From JAKJEP01 sp964580995 (GTDB taxonomy: Bacteria > Planctomycetota > Phycisphaerae > Sedimentisphaerales > SM23-30), in NCBI GenBank assembly GCA_964580995.1, contig CAZOMV010000144.1:1-10043 (forward strand): a DNA stretch of 10,043 bases. Reading direction: 5' to 3'. Below are positions 1-5,632 of this stretch, one piece after another. The notes under the pieces are model-generated. The model was not told where the DNA came from and did no database searches. It saw only the letters and a list, made by a program, of their open reading frames with translations. The position numbers and the translations under genes are program-made. Within the stretch, counting starts at the first letter, position 1; every line of letters starts with the position of its first letter.

Positions 1-82
1 AACATTTACCAACTCAACCTAACCGTTACAAATTACCAAATTTCTTACCCATCTTACCAAAAATCTTACCCAACCGTTACAA
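1..82. repeat. G-poor cluster of short TTACC-type repeats
   Basis: The stretch is almost free of G on the plus strand (two G in about 83 bases) and is built from short related words. TTACC begins at 6, 33, 45, 54 and 66; TCTTACCCA occurs at 43-51 and 64-72, with TCTTACCA between them at 52-59; AACCGTTACAA occurs at 21-31 and again at 72-82. No reading frame of note crosses it. It may be a degenerate tandem repeat or a cluster of protein-binding sites. The function is unknown, and the window edge prevents seeing how far it extends to the left. Confidence 0.4.
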
Positions 83-126
83 TCGTTATAATCCCTACTT
101 TATTATCGGACTGTAGATTTGCACGT

Positions 127-208
127 AAAATAAAGACTTACAGCATTTCTCGATAATCAAAAATAAGCACTTACATTAATTTCCCTAAACCAAAAATAAG
201 CACTTATA
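127..208. repeat. Three iteron-like direct repeats, 33-base period
   Basis: A core AAAATAA-NN-ACTTA occurs at 127-140, 160-173 and 193-206, each start exactly 33 bases after the previous one. NN is AG in the first copy and GC in the other two. Copies two and three share the longer word CAAAAATAAGCACTTA (158-173 and 191-206). The bases between cores are not conserved, apart from a trailing TCA or CCA before the next core. About three helical turns between cores would place them on the same face of DNA, as for iterons or cooperative operator sites. The units are too short and irregular for a CRISPR array. Nothing identifies a binding protein. Confidence 0.5.
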
Positions 209-215
209 GAAATAT

Positions 216-297
216 GAAGCGACCATCCGGAGCGTCGCAATTATTATTGTCCGGTCCATCCTTTTTATGTCACAACGAAGCGACTATCAGAAGCGTC
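216..297. repeat. Imperfect 21-mer repeated at a 61-base distance
   Basis: The word GAAGCGAC-Y-ATC-M-G-R-AGCGTC is present at 216-236 and again at 277-297, with three differences over 21 bases. In the first copy, GCGAC (219-223) and GTCGC (234-238) can form a five-pair stem with a ten-base loop; the second copy can pair GCGAC less well. The region has no credible gene. It could be a fragment of a dispersed non-coding repeat, which only a genome-wide search would show. Confidence 0.4.
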
Positions 298-328
298 AAA
301 TATCGATCTATCCTCGCGTCGGTAAACA

Positions 329-385
329 GGGCTTCTCGCCCTCGCGGCGTGAAAATGGGCCTCTTGGCCCTGCAGGCTTGCCTGC
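329..385. repeat. Three consecutive small hairpins
   Basis: Three inverted repeats follow each other: GGGC-TTCTC-GCCC at 329-341, GGGCC-TCTT-GGCCC at 357-370 and GCAGG-CTTG-CCTGC at 372-385. The loops are 4-5 bases, and the GC-rich stems contrast with the AT-rich sequence on both sides. They lie just upstream of the thiC promoter. Such clustered palindromes are typical of REP-like or other dispersed intergenic elements; a structured RNA is a less likely alternative. None is followed by a T-run, so they do not look like standard terminators. Confidence 0.45.
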
Positions 386-428
386 CTTACAGCCGCAAAA
401 TCCAAATCGGCATGGGATTGCATTAAAT

Positions 429-458
429 TTGACTTAATCCTTTGTTTACAAATATAAT
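429..458 (+). promoter_or_regulatory. Predicted sigma-70 promoter for thiC
   Basis: TTGACT at 429-434 and a perfect TATAAT at 453-458 are separated by 18 bases, close to the housekeeping consensus. Transcription would start near 465, giving a leader of roughly 105 bases before thiC. In that leader AGCATC (481-486) can pair with GATGCT (518-523) around a 31-base loop, but I do not see the conserved elements of a TPP riboswitch. Confidence 0.6.
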
Positions 459-570
459 TAGAATATGTAATATGATAACTAGCATCCTGTTGGTAAAGGG
501 GATTTGCTCAATATGCTGATGCTAAATTGCTATTTGATAATTGTTTATGTTTGTATGGATGTAAAATACT

Positions 571-1851
571 ATGACCCAGTTGGAAAAAGCCCGAAAAAAC
601 ATCATCACCGACGAAATGAAACAGGTCGCCCACACCGAACGCACTGCCCCTGAACGAGTTATGAGCCTCATCGCCGAAGGCCGCCTGGTCATCCCCGCCA
701 ACAAAATCCATCTCAAAGGCAACCTCAAACCCATCGGCATCGGTCGCGCCATCACCACCAAGATCAACGCCAACATCGGCGCCTCCCCCCTCGACTCCGA
801 CGAAAACTACGAGTTACGTAAACTCGAAATCTCCTTAAAGTATGGTGCAGATACAGTTATGGATCTTTCCACCGGCGGCGATGTGGACCATTGCCGGCTC
901 AATCTCATCCACCACAGCCCCGCCCCCCTCGGCACTGTGCCCATATATGAGATGATTATTCATCGCTCCGTCGACGACCTGAGCTATGACGATATCCTCA
1001 AAACCTGCGAAAAACAGGCCCAGCAGGGCGTCGATTTCTTCACCATCCACGCCGGCCTCCTCAAAGAACATATCCCCCTGACCCGCAAACGCATCGCCGG
1101 CATCGTTAGCCGCGGCGGTTCCCTGCTGGCCCACTGGATGCTCAACCACAACAAGCAAAACCCTTTCTACGAAGTATTTAACGATATTTGTGATATCATG
1201 CGGCAGTACGACGTCTGTTTCTCGCTGGGTGACGGCCTGCGGCCCGGCTGCCTGGCGGACGCCACCGATGAGGCCCAGATCGCCGAACTGCGAACCCTGG
1301 GCGAACTTACCCAGCGGGCCTGGGAAAAAGGCTGCCAGGTCATGGTGGAAGGACCCGGCCACGTACCCTATAACCAGATCGAATATAACATGAAGCTCCA
1401 GCAGGAGATATGCAAGAATGCCCCGTTCTACGTACTAGGCCCGCTGGTTACGGATATCGCCCCCGGCTACGACCATATTACCAGCGCCATCGGCGCTACC
1501 GCCGCCGCCTATCACGGCGCCGCGTTCCTCTGTTACGTAACCCCCCGTGAACATCTGGGTTTACCCACCGACGACGACGTCCGCCAGGGTGTCATCGCCT
1601 ATAAAATCGCCGCCCACGCCGCCGATGTGGCACTGGGCCTGCCCGGCGCCCGCGACCGGGACGATGAACTGAGCCGGGCACGAGCCGACCTCGACTGGAA
1701 AAAACATCTGGAACTGGCCATCGATCCCGACACCGCCCGTCAAATGCACGATGAGAAAAAACTCCCCGACACCGACCACTGCACCATGTGCGGCAAAGAC
1801 TGGTGCGCCGTCCGCATCACCAAAGAACTGCGCGAAAAAGTTAAATCCTGA
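571..1851 (+). CDS. thiC: Phosphomethylpyrimidine synthase ThiC
   Basis: ThiC is a radical-SAM enzyme that rearranges aminoimidazole ribotide into HMP-phosphate, the pyrimidine half of thiamine, in the cytoplasm. At 426 residues the protein is the short form common in anaerobes and many bacteria, without the long N-terminal extension of the E. coli type. Visible family motifs are GADTVMDLSTGG (92-103), PLGTVPIYE (119-127), the MVEGPGHVP loop (258-266), GPLVTDIAPGYDH (290-302) and CYVTPREHLGLP (321-332). The C-terminal iron-sulfur motif is C404-x2-C407-x4-C412. The ATG at 571 fits the family N-terminus; only a weak GGAT lies about ten bases upstream. It stands alone, with no other thiamine gene in the window. 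The anaerobic benzimidazole synthase BzaF is a close paralog and cannot be fully excluded, but no other bza or cobamide gene is nearby. Confidence 0.95.
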   Translation: MTQLEKARKNIITDEMKQVAHTERTAPERVMSLIAEGRLVIPANKIHLKGNLKPIGIGRAITTKINANIGASPLDSDENYELRKLEISLKYGADTVMDLSTGGDVDHCRLNLIHHSPAPLGTVPIYEMIIHRSVDDLSYDDILKTCEKQAQQGVDFFTIHAGLLKEHIPLTRKRIAGIVSRGGSLLAHWMLNHNKQNPFYEVFNDICDIMRQYDVCFSLGDGLRPGCLADATDEAQIAELRTLGELTQRAWEKGCQVMVEGPGHVPYNQIEYNMKLQQEICKNAPFYVLGPLVTDIAPGYDHITSAIGATAAAYHGAAFLCYVTPREHLGLPTDDDVRQGVIAYKIAAHAADVALGLPGARDRDDELSRARADLDWKKHLELAIDPDTARQMHDEKKLPDTDHCTMCGKDWCAVRITKELREKVKS

Positions 1852-1931
1852 TCCGCATTCTATTTAAGTAATGGTCTCGATAAACTACACCCCTAGAAAA
1901 GAACGGCAAGAGGCAGGGAACGAGGGATTGG

Positions 1932-2045
1932 TTAGGCAACTACCTGGGTAGCAGATTGGGGGTTGGTGTTGGTGGCCTGAAAGCGGGCGTATTCCACATA
2001 TGTCCACGGGTCATTCCGCGTAACCTCTTTGGCCCTTTCCAGCAT
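1932..2045 (-). CDS. Small coding-looking frame after melA (37 aa) or gene remnant
   Basis: Directly downstream of melA on the same strand, ten bases after its stop, is an ATG at 2045 opening a 37-residue frame. GAGG lies eight bases before that ATG, which could serve as a ribosome site. The product contains NDPWTYVEYARFQ and has a charged, protein-like composition, unlike a random frame. The frame also stays open upstream into the end of melA in a different phase (reading IYEVNR before the ATG). It could be a translationally coupled small protein, or the surviving 3' end of a larger deleted gene. I do not recognise the family. The overlapping ATGA-coupled alternative frame has a poor composition. 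Confidence 0.35.
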   Translation of the reverse strand: MLERAKEVTRNDPWTYVEYARFQATNTNPQSATQVVA

Positions 2046-2055
2046 CCTGTTGACC

Positions 2056-3375
2056 TCATATATTCTTAAATTGCGGCAGATACTTCTTATTCTTCCGTAG
2101 CATCTCCTGTACCATTTTCTTAATCTCCGCCAGCGACAGCACCGCCGCCGTCAGCGGATCATAGGCTATCGCATGAAACACCAGCCCTGGATCGCCTGTA
2201 AGTTCCGCCTGCACCGCCATTTCCTCACTGGCCACGCTGATCTGATTCAACGCCGCCAATTGCGGCGGCAGCGCACCCACATGAATAAGCTGCAACCCCT
2301 TCTTGCTGGCCAACACCGGCACCTCCACGCAAACCTCGCTGGGCAAATTAGTTATAAGCCCCTTATTCGGCACATTCCCGTTAAATTCAAACGGCTCCCC
2401 GCCCAGCAGGGCATGGATTATATAGGCGGCATATTCCCCGCCCCGCTCCAGCGGCAGCGGCGACCCTTTCGCAAACCACTCCTGAATCTTCTTCTTCCAA
2501 GTCTTCTCCGCAAGTCTATATTCTTTCAGGATATACGCATACGCACCCGGATTCCATCCCGTCCCCTTGATACAATATTTCCGGATCAAATCCGACCGCT
2601 TGCGAAACCACCAGTTATATTCCGAATTATGCCCGCTCGACTCCGTCACATAATATCCCAGATGCCGGAACATCTCATTCCGCACCATCTCCTCGTTGTA
2701 TATCTTTTTTTTCTGCACCGCTTTACGAATCAGTGGATAGGCATCCTTCCCATCCTTCTTATATTCCAGATACCACGCTTGATGATTGATCCCCGCGCAC
2801 AGATAGGTAATCCGCTCCATCGGCGTATCGATCCACCGCGCCAGCATCTTCGCCGTCCCCTGTACCGAATGACACAAACCCGTAACTTGAATATGGCTCT
2901 TCATTTGCATTCCCCGGCACAGCATCGCCATCGGATTGGTATAATTCAGCAGCGTGGCCTTGGGGCAGAGCCTTTCCATATCTCGGCAAATAGCAAGCAT
3001 TTCCGGCATCGTCCGCAAAAACCGGAAGATCCCCGCCGGCCCCCGCGTATCCCCCACATTGATATCCACCCCATATTTCTTCGGTATCTCAATATCATGC
3101 CGCCACACCGCCACCGGCGCCGCCAGAATCGTGCACAACACCGCATCCGCCCCCTTCAGTGCCTGCCGCCGGTCCAGCGTCGCTTCCACCAGCGCCGGAT
3201 AATTCCCCCGCGCAATAATAGTTTCCACCGCCCGCCGCGCAAAATCCAGCCTCTCTTTGTTAATATCCATCAATACTATAGTTGCATCTGCCAACAGCGG
3301 AAACGTCAAAATATCCCGCACCAACCCCCTCGTAAATCCCAGACTCCCCGCTCCGATAAATACAATTCGCGCCAT
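2056..3375 (-). CDS. melA: GH4 NAD-dependent alpha-galactosidase (MelA type)
   Basis: The 439-residue protein matches glycoside hydrolase family 4, whose members cleave alpha-glycosides by a redox-elimination mechanism using NAD+ and a divalent metal. The N-terminal Rossmann motif is IGAGS (7-11), and an acidic MDIN (36-39) ends the second strand. Next come GDTRGPAGIFRFLRT (108-122), NYTNPMAM (144-151), the metal-site segment GLCHSVQG (166-173, Cys168) and AGINHQAWYLE (194-204, His198). The CHSV signature is that of alpha-galactosidases rather than of phospho-glycosidases or glucuronidases. The C-terminal segments NLPSEVCVEVP and DPLTAAVL also fit MelA over the full length, so the gene is intact. 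GGAG (3383-3386, minus strand) lies seven bases before the ATG. The enzyme has no signal peptide and should be cytoplasmic. The exact substrate (melibiose, galactosides or a galacturonide) cannot be read from sequence. It is divergent from the membrane-protein gene across 163 bases. Confidence 0.92.
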   Translation of the reverse strand: MARIVFIGAGSLGFTRGLVRDILTFPLLADATIVLMDINKERLDFARRAVETIIARGNYPALVEATLDRRQALKGADAVLCTILAAPVAVWRHDIEIPKKYGVDINVGDTRGPAGIFRFLRTMPEMLAICRDMERLCPKATLLNYTNPMAMLCRGMQMKSHIQVTGLCHSVQGTAKMLARWIDTPMERITYLCAGINHQAWYLEYKKDGKDAYPLIRKAVQKKKIYNEEMVRNEMFRHLGYYVTESSGHNSEYNWWFRKRSDLIRKYCIKGTGWNPGAYAYILKEYRLAEKTWKKKIQEWFAKGSPLPLERGGEYAAYIIHALLGGEPFEFNGNVPNKGLITNLPSEVCVEVPVLASKKGLQLIHVGALPPQLAALNQISVASEEMAVQAELTGDPGLVFHAIAYDPLTAAVLSLAEIKKMVQEMLRKNKKYLPQFKNI

Positions 3376-3538
3376 TGCACAACTCCAAATACCTGTCTGA
3401 CAAACACTTTTAACTGATTACGCTTACTACCATCGAACCCTGGCGGAATCAAACATATATTTGCCATTGCTCTGAAAAAACATCTGTGTTATGGTACTTC
3501 TGGATTTCTGGTGATATTCTATTGTAAGGGAAATAGTT

Positions 3539-4240
3539 ATGTACAAAGATTTCAACATCGACGATGTTTTGGGTTTCGGCTGGCGTGTCATGAAGGCCAA
3601 TTTCTGGTATTTCGCAGGCGTCGGCCTACTTATGGTTTTGCTCTCTCTCCTTCCGGACATTCTCCGGGCCATATTGGGAGGAACCCTAAAACAGCAGCGG
3701 CTGCTGTTTGCGCCTTATCTCGTTTTGACTCTGCTGGATATAACGATCAGTATTCTTCTTAACATCGGCCTGATCAAAATCGCCCTGAGTTTCTGCGATC
3801 AAATCAAACCCGGGGTCAGCTCCCTGTTTAACGGACTTGATTGCTTCTGGCGTTTTTTGGGTGTTTCAATCCTTTATGCCCTGATCGTCTTGCTGGGTAT
3901 GCTTCTCCTGATTATTCCCGGCATCATCTGGGCCGTAAAATACCAGCATTGCACCTATTTTGTAATCGACAAAAATCTAGGACCCATCAACGCCCTAAAA
4001 GCCAGCGCCCTGACTACCCGCAATATCAAACTTAAACTCTTTGGCTTTGGGATTTTATGCTCCCTTATCAACCTTGCCGGCCTGATCTGTTTCATCGTCG
4101 GAATTTTCGCCACCTACCCGATCGTGCTGGTCGCGGCCGCCCTGGTTTATCGGCACCTGGTGATTCAGACCCCTGAGCTGGCGGAATTCTATATCTACCC
4201 CTATCAACCCCCAATAGAACCGGTAGCAGACCCATCATAG
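3539..4240 (+). CDS. Multi-pass membrane protein, DUF975/YciC-like
   Basis: The 233-residue protein is strongly hydrophobic, with likely membrane segments near residues 22-45, 57-84, 106-134 and 166-207 (the last probably two helices). Features recalling the DUF975/YciC-type family are the N-terminal GFGWRVMKANFWYF (12-25), the central LLLIIPGIIWAVKYQ (122-136) and the loop DKNLGPINALKAS (144-156). The C-terminus ends in a proline-rich cytoplasmic-looking tail. AAGGGA at 3526-3531 is seven bases from the ATG and fixes the start. The role of this family is not established; some members are linked to membrane homeostasis or to transport of other proteins. It is transcribed away from melA, and nothing ties it to the LamG block downstream. 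I see no convincing terminator after it. Confidence 0.8.
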   Translation: MYKDFNIDDVLGFGWRVMKANFWYFAGVGLLMVLLSLLPDILRAILGGTLKQQRLLFAPYLVLTLLDITISILLNIGLIKIALSFCDQIKPGVSSLFNGLDCFWRFLGVSILYALIVLLGMLLLIIPGIIWAVKYQHCTYFVIDKNLGPINALKASALTTRNIKLKLFGFGILCSLINLAGLICFIVGIFATYPIVLVAAALVYRHLVIQTPELAEFYIYPYQPPIEPVADPS

Positions 4241-4400
4241 ATCCCTTGTTATTGGGGAGCCAGGGCTGTTTTTGGAAGTCAATATCGACTTTTGGCGATT
4301 CCGTCTCCTTTGGCAATTTTTCTGGTCTCATAATCTTTTTTTCCGATTTTCCCCAACTTTTATATTGACATTGGATCAAAAAAATCCGAAAATAAGATTG

Positions 4401-4449
4401 TTGTAGCATATGCTACTCATTTTTGTCAGAGTATCACTTGTAGCATATG
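4401..4449. promoter_or_regulatory. Predicted operator pair of the GntR/FCD regulator
   Basis: GTAGCATATGCTAC at 4403-4416 is a perfect 14-base palindrome. The word TTGTAGCATATG that begins at 4401 recurs exactly at 4438-4449, 37 bases later, with only a partial right half (GGCAC in place of GCTAC). A -35-like TTGTCA lies between them at 4423-4428. GTA-N-TAC type palindromes directly upstream of their own gene are typical of autoregulating FadR/FCD repressors. That the regulator encoded at 4515 binds here is inferred from position and symmetry. Confidence 0.6.
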
Positions 4450-4477
4450 GCACAGAAGCGAGTTCTATTGTTTAGTT

Positions 4478-4495
4478 TGGAAAGGTTGCTTTCCA
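4478..4495 (+). promoter_or_regulatory. Perfect 7-pair inverted repeat in the regulator leader
   Basis: TGGAAAG (4478-4484) and CTTTCCA (4489-4495) are perfect inverted copies around the four-base centre GTTG. The element ends 19 bases before the ATG of the regulator gene. It could be a small RNA hairpin that modulates translation, or a second protein-binding palindrome. There is no Shine-Dalgarno sequence in front of the regulator, so the hairpin does not hide an obvious ribosome site. Confidence 0.45.
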
Positions 4496-4514
4496 TTCAA
4501 TAACTATAAACCCT

Positions 4515-5429
4515 ATGAAAGAAAAACTCAAAGACAGTTCAACATCTTCGTCTGAATATGCCTCCATAAAGAGACCTTCCGATAGCGCCTCTGATTTCGA
4601 GGCGTTAGGCTATCTCGCCTCCAGCCTGGACGGATCGAAAAAAGCCGAAAGAATCGTACCCCTGCTAGTCAGGTATATCAATCAGGCCAAACTCAAAGCC
4701 GGTGACAAAATGCCCTCAGAGCAGCAGCTTTGTCAGGAGATCGGCGTCGGCCGGCGGGCGTTGCGTGAGTCGCTTATCTGCCTGCAATCCATCGGATTAA
4801 TCCAGTCGCGGCATGGGATGGGCTGGTATGTGGAGCAATTCGACCCCTCCACCAGCCTGCGTTTCTTATCGCCCCTGCTGCAAGACTTTGGCGGCGCGGA
4901 TCTGCATCAGGTTTTACAAACCCGTTTGGCTATCGAACCGATGATTGTACAACTGGCCTCCCGACACATCACCGAGGCGGGGCTACAACGACTGCTTGCC
5001 TCTCTGCATGTTATGGAAAAACATGTGGACAATCCCGATGCGGAAGAATTCCGCATCAATGACAGAAAGTTTCATGATATTCTCGCGCAGGAATGCGGCA
5101 ATTGTGTCCTCTCCATGATTAGTTCCATTCTCACGGGCTTGTTTTATTCAGTTCTCTGGGATTTGCCCCAGGACAATAAAGGGAACGTCCTGCAAAAACA
5201 CCAGATTCTCTATGAAGCAGTCCGGAACCACGACAGTCCGCTTGCGATCCAGACCATTAAAGATCATCTGGAAGAAGCTATGGTATATATCGACAAACAC
5301 TATCACAAAAATCGTGTTCCCCAACACGAAAATAACAATCAGACTCCCCAGCATGAAAACAACCAACCACCTGCGATTAACCAGACCCATCTAAAACCCA
5401 GCCAAAAGAAAGGAGGTATAAAAAAATAA
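4515..5429 (+). CDS. GntR-family transcriptional regulator with FCD domain
   Basis: This is a DNA-binding regulator of the FadR subfamily, usually a dimeric repressor released by an organic acid or sugar acid. The winged helix spans about residues 42-107, with GDKMPSEQQLCQEIGVGRRALRESL (63-87) as recognition region and SRHGMGWYV (98-106) as wing. The helical FCD ligand domain runs from about 130 to 258. Its metal ligands appear present: Asp183 and His187 (NDRKFHDIL), His229 (KHQILYEA) and His251 (DHLEEA). Two parts are unusual: a Ser/Thr-rich N-terminal extension of about 40 residues and a polar Asn/Gln/His-rich tail (265-304) with PQHENN twice. The ATG is the only usable start, since a stop lies in frame at 4473-4475 and no later start precedes the HTH; no Shine-Dalgarno is seen. 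It lies upstream of, and in the same direction as, the LamG genes, which are plausible targets. The ligand is unknown. Confidence 0.9.
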   Translation: MKEKLKDSSTSSSEYASIKRPSDSASDFEALGYLASSLDGSKKAERIVPLLVRYINQAKLKAGDKMPSEQQLCQEIGVGRRALRESLICLQSIGLIQSRHGMGWYVEQFDPSTSLRFLSPLLQDFGGADLHQVLQTRLAIEPMIVQLASRHITEAGLQRLLASLHVMEKHVDNPDAEEFRINDRKFHDILAQECGNCVLSMISSILTGLFYSVLWDLPQDNKGNVLQKHQILYEAVRNHDSPLAIQTIKDHLEEAMVYIDKHYHKNRVPQHENNNQTPQHENNQPPAINQTHLKPSQKKGGIKK

Positions 5430-5632
5430 TTAAACCGAAGGAAGTAACAAAAAAAGATCGTTAAATCACATGGAAAGGAGAAAGGTAAAAGGCATAGGTA
5501 GCTAAATCCATTGCCGTGCCAAAGAACCGAAGAAACAAACATGGTAAGTATAAGAATTCGACGTAATGTAAATTGGAGGATTGTATTGTGAGAAACCCAA
5601 TAACAAAAAATTGTTTCTGGAGGATCCAAGTA

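Noticed and set aside
87..92. Isolated TATAAT as a promoter
   Set aside because: There is no fitting -35 box and no gene follows within a plausible distance.
127..206. Degenerate CRISPR array
   Set aside because: Cores are only about 14-16 bases with spacers under 20 bases and just three copies, and there is no cas gene.
214..426. 70-residue plus-strand frame in the repeat region
   Set aside because: It has no ribosome site, runs through the hairpins and repeated 21-mers, and its composition reflects those palindromes rather than a protein.
481..2052. Shared 12-mer AGCATCCTGTTG at 481-492 and 2041-2052
   Set aside because: A few 12-base matches are expected by chance in 10 kb, and the second copy lies within the small frame behind melA.
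1937..2059. Alternative minus-strand frame whose ATG overlaps the melA stop (ATGA)
   Set aside because: The product is dominated by Pro, Arg, Gly and Trp and looks non-coding; the neighbouring phase starting at 2045 is much more protein-like.
2173..3417. 414-residue plus-strand frame opposite melA
   Set aside because: It is the antisense shadow of the melA gene, very rich in His, Arg, Pro and Gln, with no family resemblance.
4240..4300. Intrinsic terminator after the membrane-protein gene (AGCCAGGGCTG then T-run)
   Set aside because: Only a three-pair stem forms with a realistic loop; the AAGTC/GACTT pair at 4276-4291 is also too weak to call.
4092..4409. 105-residue minus-strand frame overlapping the end of the membrane-protein gene
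   Set aside because: It lacks a ribosome site, half of it is antisense to a real gene, and the remainder shows no recognisable motif.
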